Shown here piece by piece: positions 30,744 to 38,320 of a stretch of 49,388 nt of DNA (positions within the stretch are counted from its first letter, which is position 1; each line of letters starts with the position of its first letter). The notes under the pieces were generated by a model. It worked only from the letters and a program-made list of their open reading frames with translations, did not search any database and was not told the origin of the DNA. The stretch covers positions 1-49,388 of the forward strand of contig NZ_MPRJ01000018.1 in assembly GCF_002020805.1 (NCBI RefSeq), in the 5' to 3' direction. Made by a program: the position numbers and the translations under genes. Source of the DNA: Solemya velesiana gill symbiont (GTDB taxonomy: Bacteria; Pseudomonadota; Gammaproteobacteria; Chromatiales; Chromatiaceae).

Positions 30744-30793
30744 TTCACCGCGGGATCAACCCGGCGACATACTTGGTCGCCGGGTCAATAAAA

Positions 30794-30833
30794 AACGCCA
30801 TGCCGGTCCGTAAAGCGGCATGGCGTTTCTTTA
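30794..30833 (+). terminator. Rho-independent terminator after lysS, probably bidirectional
   Basis: AACGCCATGCCG (30794-30805) pairs perfectly with CGGCATGGCGTT (30816-30827), a 12-bp stem with a 10-base loop, followed by TCTTTATTTT. An A-run lies on the 5' side (30788-30795), so it can also stop transcripts from the small minus-strand gene that ends at 30846. Confidence 0.92.
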
Positions 30834-30845
30834 TTTTAACAGGAT

Positions 30846-31028
30846 CTAGCCTGTTTCCTGTACAGTCGTCCCCCCGGAGCCATCTTCGAACGCTTTCTGT
30901 TCCAGGGCAGACTTCAGGAGAAACTGAAAGACATCGTTCATGAAAATGTCATGATGTGACATAGGGGGTGTATGCCGCTCAATCTCCTTGCGGTAAAGCT
31001 CGATTCTATCTTCCGTTGATAAATCCAT
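30846..31028 (-). CDS. Small protein of unknown function (60 aa)
   Basis: I do not recognise a family. The 60-residue product is charged and mostly helical-looking in its first 45 residues (MDLSTEDRIELYRKEIERH, then DIFMNDVFQFLLKSALEQKA) with a glycine/threonine tail. There is no signal peptide or membrane segment. Evidence for a real gene: GGAGTGGAG lies five bases before the ATG, amino-acid use is natural, and the stop sits just before a terminator that also has a tail for this strand. The short length limits certainty. Confidence 0.5.
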   Translation of the reverse strand: MDLSTEDRIELYRKEIERHTPPMSHHDIFMNDVFQFLLKSALEQKAFEDGSGGTTVQETG

Positions 31029-31167
31029 TGAGACTCCACTCCATTAATGAGCCTACTGTAAGGGTAGTCCCTCTATCCCAGGTTGTAATTGGCAGGAATC
31101 CCCAATTGCTGTGGGAATTAGATTACAAGCAAGATGCCTGTGATTTAGAGGAAAATCTCTTCAACCG

Positions 31168-31204
31168 CTGACCGCCATGGAAGGCTGAAAGCCGAGGCGG
31201 TTAG
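31168..31204. other. Strong stem-loop in the gap between the small gene and the HDOD pseudogene
   Basis: CTGACCGCC (31168-31176) pairs with GGCGGTTAG (31196-31204) over nine pairs with one G-T. An inner stem, GGCT (31183-31186) with AGCC (31190-31193), closes a GAA loop. A smaller CGTG/CACG hairpin lies at 31240-31254. No T-run follows on either strand, so it is not a standard terminator. It could be a small structured RNA or a repeat; the 226-base gap (31029-31254) holds nothing else I can name. Confidence 0.4.
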
Positions 31205-31254
31205 TCCCCGGTAGCCGTGAGGCCGCACTGCTTGCCCGTCGTGTGCGCAGCACG

Positions 31255-32104
31255 CTAGAGGGAAAATCTTTCACGAGGTCGAAGACTCGCTTGCTCCTGG
31301 ATCTCCTCTGCAGCACCTTCCATGCTGATTGCCTCAACTTCAGGCTCCAGGCCGACTCTTCGAAACGAGGGGATCTCGGCCCAGTCGGCATGGTCAGCAA
31401 GGTCGGGGTCCTGGCTCTGCAATCGGGCTACCAGAACCACATCCACGTAGTCAGCGGATGGCCCGTTGTCATAATCCAGGTTGTGGCTGTACTTGGCTAC
31501 GTGGACAAGGGGGTTCGGGAAAATTCCAACCGTCCAGGATCTGTTCACTGATCTCAGGAGTAAGGGATTCAATAAGCTGGTCAAGCTGCTTGTCATCTTC
31601 CATCAGTTCAGGAAAGGATTCCGCGAACATCAGGATCGGCAGGGTGCCGATATTTTGAATGAGACCGGCCAGCATCGCCTGGTTGGGGTCGAGGTTGGGC
31701 AGTACCTGGGACAGCACGCGGCTGATGGCCGCCACCTGTACACTGTTTTTCCAGACCGCCCTGAGGCGCGTGTCAACAGCATCCGTGGTGGCCTGGAAAA
31801 TCTGTTTCATGGCAAGGCTGATCACCAGGCTCCGAACCAGGGTGATACCCAGGCGGGTGATCGCCATCTGTATGCTTTCAATAGGTACCTGGCCCCGGTA
31901 AAGCGGGCTGTTGGCAACTTGCAGCAGCCGGGTACTGAGTGCAGCGTCGGTTGCAACCAGGTCTGCTATCTCGTCTGCCGACGAGTCCGCGCTGTCTACA
32001 GCATCACGAATGCGCAGGGCCACCTCCGGGAGGGTGGGCAGCGTGATCTGTTCGTCTGCAATGGCCTGCTGGAGCTTCTCTTAAAATTCTGCTGTATTGA
32101 TCAT
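31255..32104 (-). pseudogene. HDOD-domain protein, broken by a stop and a frameshift
   Basis: HDOD proteins are regulators with an HD-like fold that usually lacks the metal-binding residues. From the ATG at 32104 the frame reads MINTAEF, then meets TAA (32081-32083), and continues EKLQQAIADEQITLPTLPEV into a clear HDOD domain (ALRIRDAV, STRLLQVANSPLYRG, MAITRLGITLVRSL). A second lesion is an extra base in a run of five G on the plus strand (31509-31513): with four, FPEP continues into LVHVAKYSHNLDYDNGPSADYVDVVLVA, the usual C-terminal half. Repaired, the product is about 282 residues. The closest remaining start after the stop is a GTG giving 184 residues without the C-terminal part. Confidence 0.85.
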
Positions 32105-32166
32105 TGTTGATTTTCTTCTAAAGGGAAAATGGAATCCTTCTCCATTTGTCGGCAGTTTGCTGTGTT

Positions 32167-32248
32167 GTTTAGGGAACTTCGCGGAGCACAGCGAAGAGCC
32201 GGACAAATTGCGCGAAGAGCATGGAACGCTTTTAGGGATTTCCCTAAA
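32167..32248. repeat. Cluster of short inverted and direct repeats
   Basis: In the 227-base gap between the HDOD pseudogene and ygfZ, TTTAGGGA (32231-32238) and TCCCTAAA (32241-32248) form a perfect hairpin. The same unit occurs as GTTTAGGGAA at 32167-32176. CTTCGC (32177-32182) pairs with GCGAAG (32191-32196), and GCGAAGAGC is repeated at 32191 and 32212. No coding frame is seen. A MITE-like remnant or a folded leader for the HDOD gene is possible. Confidence 0.45.
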
Positions 32249-32331
32249 CGAATAATTCAGAGTTTACAAATCAGCCCTTGATTGAACATCACCGTTTACC
32301 TGGGGCCTGTTATTCAGAACCGTTTTGGGAT

Positions 32332-33363
32332 CTATGCCTCAAAGTCGTAGGGCAGCTCCCGAAAGGTGAGCTTGGGGCCGTCGGCAGCTGAAAGATGCAG
32401 GTCATCGGCTTCGATACTCGCGATCTCAGCAACAGCAAGCAATTCGTAGCCGCCGTCAGGGGAGGGTTGGGCGTCCACAATGCGCCCTGCGCCCTGACCG
32501 GACTGGCTGATGGAGGAGAAGAGCTCGTCCCCGGGTGCCGGCGGTTGTTCACTGTCGCCTTGAGCCAGGTACATGCGGCGCTTGAGTTTGCCCAGGTACT
32601 TCATTCGGGCGACCACCTCCTGGCCGGTATAACACCCCTTGGTGAAACTGACACCATCGATCAGCTGCATATTGGTCATCTGGGGTACGAAGGCCTCGAT
32701 GGTGGGTTTCAGCACGGTTGGGATCCCCGCTCGGATATCCATCAATGACCACCGTTCACGATTGGCGGCGACAGCGCCGCCGGCAGCCAGTTCACTCCAG
32801 AGTGAAATCATATTCTCTGCGGATCCAATCAACTCGAACCTGGGGCTCTCCCCCGGCAGGCAGACCATTGTGATCTCCTGTTCAGACAGGGCGTCGCCAA
32901 AGTTTTCGGGAAGCTGGCTGAAGCGCTTGCTCAGAAGGTCCAGGGCACAATCTCCGGCAACGCCCATGCTGACCAGTTCATCACTGGCATCCTTTACCTC
33001 CACCTTGGACATGAGGATGAACATGGGCAGTCGTTTCGTCACCGCATCCATCGTCTCCAGGGGCATCTGCAGAAGATAGGCTCTGTTATGGCGAATAACC
33101 CTGAAATTGGCCATCATGCGCCCTTTGGGCGTGCAGTAGCTGCTCATCTGGGAGTGGCTCTCTGTCACCTCCTGGACATTGTTGGTGACCTGGCCCTGGA
33201 GAAAGGCTTCTGCATCTTCACCGCTGACGCTGACGAGACCCAGATGGGAGAGATCGAAAAGGGCGCAGGCAGGTTGACTCTCCGTCGTCTGGAAGTTGAC
33301 GCCGCCGTTATCGTCGATTTGGCCAGATTGGCTCTCCAGGAAAGTTTTCCACTCGCTATTCAT
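32332..33363 (-). CDS. ygfZ: YgfZ/GcvT folate-binding protein
   Basis: YgfZ is a folate-dependent helper of Fe-S cluster proteins, including the tRNA methylthiotransferase MiaB. The GcvT-like fold is seen from CALFDLSHLGLVSVSGEDAEAFLQGQ. The family fingerprint KGCYTGQE is at residues 242-249, with the important cysteine intact. The frame is open 24 codons further upstream, but the ATG at 33363 follows GAGAGAG and begins MNSEWKTFLE, giving 343 residues. It is divergent from the RNB gene, with 184 bases between. Confidence 0.93.
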   Translation of the reverse strand: MNSEWKTFLESQSGQIDDNGGVNFQTTESQPACALFDLSHLGLVSVSGEDAEAFLQGQVTNNVQEVTESHSQMSSYCTPKGRMMANFRVIRHNRAYLLQMPLETMDAVTKRLPMFILMSKVEVKDASDELVSMGVAGDCALDLLSKRFSQLPENFGDALSEQEITMVCLPGESPRFELIGSAENMISLWSELAAGGAVAANRERWSLMDIRAGIPTVLKPTIEAFVPQMTNMQLIDGVSFTKGCYTGQEVVARMKYLGKLKRRMYLAQGDSEQPPAPGDELFSSISQSGQGAGRIVDAQPSPDGGYELLAVAEIASIEADDLHLSAADGPKLTFRELPYDFEA

Positions 33364-33547
33364 TATTCTAAACTCTCTCTCAATCCGTAATGCTGGAGTT
33401 GAAGGTGGTGTCTGCAAGCCCGATATGCAAGGCATCGGTCAAACGATATGCAATCCATGTTGTCTCATGGGACAGAACACTGCTCAAGAGGGTACCATAG
33501 CCCATCTGCTAATACGTATTTATCCATGGTAGTTTCACGGGAATTTC

Positions 33548-35368
33548 ATGTTTGACCATCGCCCCTCCGCTGGCAGCCTGGCCCTCTACAAGATCAGGCC
33601 GGCAATCGTTACTGCCGTAAGCGACAAAATCGATATCACCCTGGACGGGTGCAAGAGCAAACGGGTACGGCCCAAGGATATCGCCATACTCCATCCCGGC
33701 CCCCTGAAGAGCCTGGGGGACCTCGGTGATCCCGCAGGGAATGTAGACGAGGCGTGGGCCCTCCTGGAGGGGGGAGAGACCCACCTGGAGGAGTTGGCGG
33801 AGCTGGCCTTTGGCGATTACACGCCGACCACGGCATGGGCAGCCTGGCAACTGGTGGCCGAAGGGCTCTACTTCGAAGGAACCCCGGAAAATATCAAGGT
33901 ACGGTCGGAAGCCCAGATCGCAGAGGACAGGGCGCAATGCGAAGCCAAAGCGGCCGCGGAGCGCGACAGGGAGACTTTCCTGGAGCGCCTGCGGTCCCGT
34001 GCCCTCGAAGAGGGGGACAGGGAGCGCCTTTCAGAGGTTGAGCGCATGGCCCTCAAGGTGAATGACAGGAGTCGCATCCTTCAGGCACTGGGGCACCAGG
34101 AGAGCGCCGAGAATGCACACCGCATGCTGGTGGATGTCGGCTACTGGGAAGCGACTCACAACCCCTATCCCGCGAGACAGTCACTGGTGGAAGTCGATCC
34201 CGACCACTCCCTGCCGGAACTGCCCCGGGAGGAGCGGCTCGACCTGACCCACCTGGCGGCCTATGCCATTGACGACGAGGGGAGCCAGGATCCGGACGAT
34301 GCCATCAGTCTCGACGGGGATCGAATCTGGGTGCATGTTGCAGATGTTGCAGCCCTGGTCACGCCCGATTCGGAACTCGACCTGGAGGCCAGGGAGAGAG
34401 CGGCCAATCTCTACATTCCCGAGCGCATCGTGCACATGTTGCCACCGGCAATCACCGATATCCTTGGTCTTGGCCTGCAGGAGATCTCTCCGGCGCTCTC
34501 CTTCGGGTTCCGGCTCGACGAACAGGGTGAGCCCCAGGAGTTGGAGGTCGCCGCCAGCCTGGTGAGAGTGAGTCGCCACAGTTATGCAGAGATCAATGAA
34601 CGGATGGGAGAAGAGCCATTCGCCACGCTGTATCAGCTGGCGGAACGCTACCGTAACCGGCGCAAGGTTGCCGGCGCAGCCTCCATCGACCTGCCCGAGG
34701 TCAGTGTCCGGGTCAATGATGAAAACATAAGAATAAAACCCCTGAAACGCCTGGATAGCCGCCAGATGGTCACCGATGCCATGCTGATGGCGGGGGAGGC
34801 GGTGGCGCGCTACGCCATCGTACGGGATATCCCCGTGCCGTTTGCCACCCAGCCTCCGCCCGATGCCAGGGCGGAGCCCGAAGGCATGGCACAGATGTAC
34901 GCATACCGGCGCCAGATGAAACCCTCCCAGTCGAAAGCGGTCGAGGAGGCCCATTCCGGCCTGGGCCTGGAAGTGTATACCCGCACCACCAGCCCTTTGC
35001 GGCGATACCTCGACCTTGTCACCCACCAGCAGCTGCGTGCCCATCTCAAGGGTGAAACCCTGTTGGCGGTCAGTGACATCACGGAGCGTATCGGTGCCAC
35101 AGACGGGACGGGTGGCGCGATACGTCGTGCAGAACGTTTCTCCAACACCCATTGGAAAATGGTCTACCTGCAGAGAAACTCCCTGTGGCAGGGGACGGGG
35201 GTCGTGGTCGAGATGAACGACAAGCGGGCCACGGTCATTATTCCGGAACTGGCCATGGAGACCAGGGTGAGGCTGCGCCGGGAAGTACCCCTCGACCAGG
35301 AGATCAGGCTGGCTGTCAGGGAGGTCGACCTGGCGGATCTCACCGCTTGGTTCAGGGTGATTGAATAG
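33548..35368 (+). CDS. RNB-family 3'-5' exoribonuclease (RNase II/R-like)
   Basis: The catalytic RNB domain starts near residue 230. The four metal-binding acids are D242, D248, D250 and D251 in AIDDEGSQDPDDAIS, with the same spacing as in E. coli RNase R and RNase II. TSPLRRYLDLVTHQQL gives the conserved arginine-rich segment near the end, and a small C-terminal beta domain follows. The first 230 residues are unlike E. coli RNase II: a short beta barrel, then a long charged helical stretch (about 115-180) with no clear cold-shock pair. This layout resembles the smaller RNB proteins first described in Deinococcus. The 606 residues would degrade RNA processively; the substrate is not evident. 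Confidence 0.9.
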   Translation: MFDHRPSAGSLALYKIRPAIVTAVSDKIDITLDGCKSKRVRPKDIAILHPGPLKSLGDLGDPAGNVDEAWALLEGGETHLEELAELAFGDYTPTTAWAAWQLVAEGLYFEGTPENIKVRSEAQIAEDRAQCEAKAAAERDRETFLERLRSRALEEGDRERLSEVERMALKVNDRSRILQALGHQESAENAHRMLVDVGYWEATHNPYPARQSLVEVDPDHSLPELPREERLDLTHLAAYAIDDEGSQDPDDAISLDGDRIWVHVADVAALVTPDSELDLEARERAANLYIPERIVHMLPPAITDILGLGLQEISPALSFGFRLDEQGEPQELEVAASLVRVSRHSYAEINERMGEEPFATLYQLAERYRNRRKVAGAASIDLPEVSVRVNDENIRIKPLKRLDSRQMVTDAMLMAGEAVARYAIVRDIPVPFATQPPPDARAEPEGMAQMYAYRRQMKPSQSKAVEEAHSGLGLEVYTRTTSPLRRYLDLVTHQQLRAHLKGETLLAVSDITERIGATDGTGGAIRRAERFSNTHWKMVYLQRNSLWQGTGVVVEMNDKRATVIIPELAMETRVRLRREVPLDQEIRLAVREVDLADLTAWFRVIE

Positions 35369-35429
35369 TGGCAGGATCTCGCTTTTTCGAGGCCCGCTCC
35401 CTATACTGGAACGACTAAAAAAACAACAA

Positions 35430-35459
35430 CTGTTAAAACCGGTGATTGACCGGAAACAG
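35430..35459 (+). promoter_or_regulatory. Stem-loop in the leader of the ATPase operon
   Basis: CTGTT (35430-35434) pairs with AACAG (35455-35459), and CCGGT (35439-35443) with ACCGG (35449-35453). The two stems are separated by an internal loop of four A opposite one A. It lies 23 bases before the start of the 65-aa gene, downstream of a TATACT (35402-35407) that could be a -10 box. This suggests a separate transcript from the RNB gene. Confidence 0.4.
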
Positions 35460-35482
35460 ACAGATTCATACGGAGAGCAGAC

Positions 35483-35680
35483 ATGACCGCAGAGCTTGAG
35501 GTCAAACCCCTCAGCACATCCGAGCTGCAGGGACCTTCCCAGGACTTTACCGATTACTGCGAAGCGGAGTTCGAACGCCGCCGCAACTCCGGTGAACCCA
35601 TCGAAGAGGACGAATACAGGGAAGCGATGGAGATGACCCTTCGCCGTCTACGTGCCCTGGAAGACGAGGGTTACGCATGA
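35483..35680 (+). CDS. Small acidic protein encoded with the membrane ATPase (65 aa)
   Basis: I do not recognise a family. The 65 residues are acidic and helical-looking in the second half (DYCEAEFERRRNSGEPIEEDEYREAMEMTLRRLRALEDEGYA), with no membrane segment or cysteine pair. GGAGAG lies five bases before the ATG. Its stop overlaps the start of the next gene as ATGA, so it is translationally coupled to the ATPase. A small partner or regulator of that ATPase is the natural inference. Confidence 0.8.
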   Translation: MTAELEVKPLSTSELQGPSQDFTDYCEAEFERRRNSGEPIEEDEYREAMEMTLRRLRALEDEGYA

Positions 35681-37584
35681 TCATTACCGATATCACCGCA
35701 CGGGATGTTCTCAAGTACGACGCCCTGGATCTTAAAGGCCTGCCCGAGTCCGGCGTGATCGCCATCGGCGGTCCCAACGAGTCCGGCAAGAGCACGATCG
35801 GCGAGACGATCTGTTTCGCCCTGTTCGGACGCACCTTTTCACTGGAGCCCAGCGAACTCGTGAAGATGATCCGCTGGGGTGAGAACCACTGCTCCGTCAA
35901 TCTCTGTTTCAAATCAAGTGACCAGACCCACTACGAGGTGGCCCGTTTTCTGGATCGCGACGGCAACCACGGCGTGCGCCTCAACTTGGTGGGAGAGTCC
36001 GAGAATCCCATCGCCAGGGGTGTCGAAGATGTGGACAACGCCATCTACGACATCCTGGGTTATGGCTACGATGAGTTCATCGAATCGTTCTACCTGGCCC
36101 AGCGGGAGATCACCACGCCTCATCCTCACAGCTATGCCGTGAAGGCGATGGCCGGGATCACCTCCCTGGAGTATGTCTCCTACGAGTTCGAAGAAGAGGT
36201 CCGCCACGAAGAGGCGGCCATCAGCGAACTGGACCAGGAGATCGCCGACATCGACCAGGAACTGGAGGATCTTGCCATCGACCCCGGCCAGTTGAATGCC
36301 CTGGAGAGTGAGCGTGAACAACTGGTTGCCTCAGAGAGCCAACTCCAGGGGGAGATCGAGGAACTGGACGCTGCGTCCACCGCTTACCAAGATGCAGACC
36401 CCAAGATAAAGTCGGCCACCTCTGCACGGGGAATAACGCGCTTTTTCCGTTTCATCTCCTTGTTGCTGACCCTGATTGCCGGGGCCAGTTGGGGCCTGCT
36501 GACCCGTATGCCCGAGCACCCCTATGCCCAGCAGCTCGATGGCCTGCTGCAACAGCAGATCCCCCAGTGGGGAGCCCAGTATCTGCCCTGGTTGCTCTAC
36601 GTCGCTATAGGGTTCGGCATTCTGCTTGTTTTCCTGATGATCCGGGGTGGTGTCCTCACCAGCCGCATTACCAGGCTGAACCAATCTGCGACTGAGCTCT
36701 CAGAGAAATTGTCCGCCATTTACGAGGCAGTGCCTGAGACAGAACAACAGGTGGAATCGGAAGACGATACCTCTGAAGAGGAGGACTTGCCCCCCGCCGA
36801 TACCGAGATTGCCGCCATCTGCCAGCGCATTGCTGCCGCCCAGGCTTCACCCTTCGAAGTGCGGGATTCCGTCGGCCGGGAACTGGCCCGGATGCGACGT
36901 GAGCGCCAGCAGCAGCAAGAGCGTCTCATCAAGCTTGAGCAGGAGATCTGGAGCGAGAAGGATCGCCTGTCCAAGGCAGAGAAGCTCAACGACGTGGAGC
37001 AGGCCCTGGAACAGAAGATGGAGGAGCACCGTCAGGAAATCCGTCAGCGGGAACTGGCGTCCGAACTGCTGGCTGGTGCCACCAAGCAGCTCTCCCAGCG
37101 CTTCAATCGCGATCTGCGCGACCTGGTGGGGCGTACGCTGCCACTGTTCACGGATAACCGTTACGAACACCTGCAGATAGACGGGGACCTCACTGTCCGT
37201 GTCTTCTCCAACGAGAAACGGGATTTCATGGACTTGGAAGAGATCTCCAGCGGTACCCAGCGCCAGATCATGCTGGCGGTACGCCTGGTCCTCTCCCAGG
37301 AGCTGGTCAACAGCACCGTGGTGGGCAAGCAGTTCATCTTTCTGGATGAACCCTTTGCCTTCTTCGACCAGGAACGTACCCGCAGCTCACTCAAGGTACT
37401 GCCCGATCTCAGTGATGAGATCACCCAGGTCTGGATCGTGGCCCAGGAGTTCCCGAACGACCACGTCTTCGATCTGCCTATTACCTGTAATAGGGAGCAG
37501 CGTGAGTTGGTGACGGAGCAGCAGGTACTGGCTTCCGCGCCAACTGATCAGCCAATGCCGATTGGAGAAGAGACCCATTACTAG
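35677..37584 (+). CDS. Rad50/SMC-like ATPase with a central transmembrane hairpin
   Basis: The 635-residue protein has a split ABC-type head, as in Rad50, SbcC and RecF. Walker A is GGPNESGKST (31-40), the Q-loop is YLAQREI (139-145), the signature is EISSGTQRQIMLAV (522-535), and Walker B is FIFLDEPFAFFD (553-564). Charged helices at about 170-245 and 330-470 would form the coiled coil. In place of a zinc hook there are two hydrophobic helices, about 256-275 and 302-322, with a loop of about 26 residues. The head would sit in the cytoplasm on a membrane-anchored stalk. Bacillus YhaN is a comparable known design. No Mre11/SbcD nuclease gene is next to it, but an RNB exoribonuclease is. Role unknown. 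Confidence 0.88.
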   Translation: MIITDITARDVLKYDALDLKGLPESGVIAIGGPNESGKSTIGETICFALFGRTFSLEPSELVKMIRWGENHCSVNLCFKSSDQTHYEVARFLDRDGNHGVRLNLVGESENPIARGVEDVDNAIYDILGYGYDEFIESFYLAQREITTPHPHSYAVKAMAGITSLEYVSYEFEEEVRHEEAAISELDQEIADIDQELEDLAIDPGQLNALESEREQLVASESQLQGEIEELDAASTAYQDADPKIKSATSARGITRFFRFISLLLTLIAGASWGLLTRMPEHPYAQQLDGLLQQQIPQWGAQYLPWLLYVAIGFGILLVFLMIRGGVLTSRITRLNQSATELSEKLSAIYEAVPETEQQVESEDDTSEEEDLPPADTEIAAICQRIAAAQASPFEVRDSVGRELARMRRERQQQQERLIKLEQEIWSEKDRLSKAEKLNDVEQALEQKMEEHRQEIRQRELASELLAGATKQLSQRFNRDLRDLVGRTLPLFTDNRYEHLQIDGDLTVRVFSNEKRDFMDLEEISSGTQRQIMLAVRLVLSQELVNSTVVGKQFIFLDEPFAFFDQERTRSSLKVLPDLSDEITQVWIVAQEFPNDHVFDLPITCNREQRELVTEQQVLASAPTDQPMPIGEETHY

Positions 37585-37588
37585 CGCC

Positions 37589-37771
37589 ATGACCGATCGT
37601 TACGAAAGCTGTGCCTTCTGCAGCTTCATGCGCGGCCTCGCTTTCGGTGCCATAGGGGGCGGGGCTGCCGGCTACCTGGCACTGGGCATGGAGCGCAACC
37701 ACGCCATGATCGCCGCACTCTTCGGCGCTGTTGGGCTGGTTGGCTGGGTGACCCGAAAGCGCAATAAATGA
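37589..37771 (+). CDS. Small two-helix membrane protein with CxxC (60 aa)
   Basis: The product begins MTDRYESCAFCSFMRG, with a CxxC at C8 and C11. Two small hydrophobic helices follow (about 16-31 with a GAIGGGAAGY glycine zipper, and 37-54), then a basic end (TRKRNK). The ATG lies four bases after the ATPase stop, so it belongs to that operon. The nearest purine-rich site is 17 bases away, so translation probably depends on coupling. A TTG at 37562 would add nine residues but has no ribosome site. No known family; the CxxC could bind metal or be redox-active. Confidence 0.7.
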   Translation: MTDRYESCAFCSFMRGLAFGAIGGGAAGYLALGMERNHAMIAALFGAVGLVGWVTRKRNK

Positions 37772-37779
37772 AGCCGGGG

Positions 37780-38265
37780 TCAGTCTTGAGCTGCGGAGAC
37801 CGGTGTGGGGTTAAGCAGCCTGGCCATATCCTGTGACTGCATCGAGATGATGTAACCCCGCTTACCTCCGTTGATGTAGATCTTCTCCAGCTCAAGAATG
37901 CCCGCCTCGCAGTAGACGGGCATTTTCTTTCGCGTGCCGAAGGGGGAGGTGCCCCCTACCTGGTAGCCGCAGTAGCGGTCTGCATCCTTGGGATTGCACG
38001 GCTGGATCGACTTGACCCCGATCTGGCGGGCCAGTGCCTTGGTAGAGACCTCCCGGTCGCCATGCATCAGAACGATCAGCGGCTGTTTCCGTTCGTCTTC
38101 CATGATCAGGGTCTTGATCACCTGGCGCTCATCCACGTCGAACAGCTTCGCAAACAGCGCAGTGCCGCCGCCCTCTTCGTAGGTATAGGGGAAGCCTTCA
38201 AAAGGAATCTTTGCCTGGCGCAGGGCGCGTACGGCCTGGGTGGTCGGGTGTTTCTGTTTTGCCAT
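37780..38265 (-). CDS. ybaK: YbaK/EbsC-type aminoacyl-tRNA deacylase
   Basis: YbaK clears mischarged Cys-tRNA(Pro). The conserved lysine is K51 in RQVIKTLIM. The family block GYQVGGTSPFGTRKKMPVY and the C-terminal INGGKRGYIISM match E. coli YbaK. Two ATGs are in frame; I chose 38265 (161 residues, MAKQKHPTT), while 38277 would add MILP. Neither has a strong ribosome site. It is convergent with the small membrane protein gene, eight bases away. Confidence 0.92.
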   Translation of the reverse strand: MAKQKHPTTQAVRALRQAKIPFEGFPYTYEEGGGTALFAKLFDVDERQVIKTLIMEDERKQPLIVLMHGDREVSTKALARQIGVKSIQPCNPKDADRYCGYQVGGTSPFGTRKKMPVYCEAGILELEKIYINGGKRGYIISMQSQDMARLLNPTPVSAAQD

Positions 38266-38320
38266 TGGAAGTATCATAACGGAATAATCGACAGAGTTTC
38301 ATAATCAGGATGAGAGGAGC

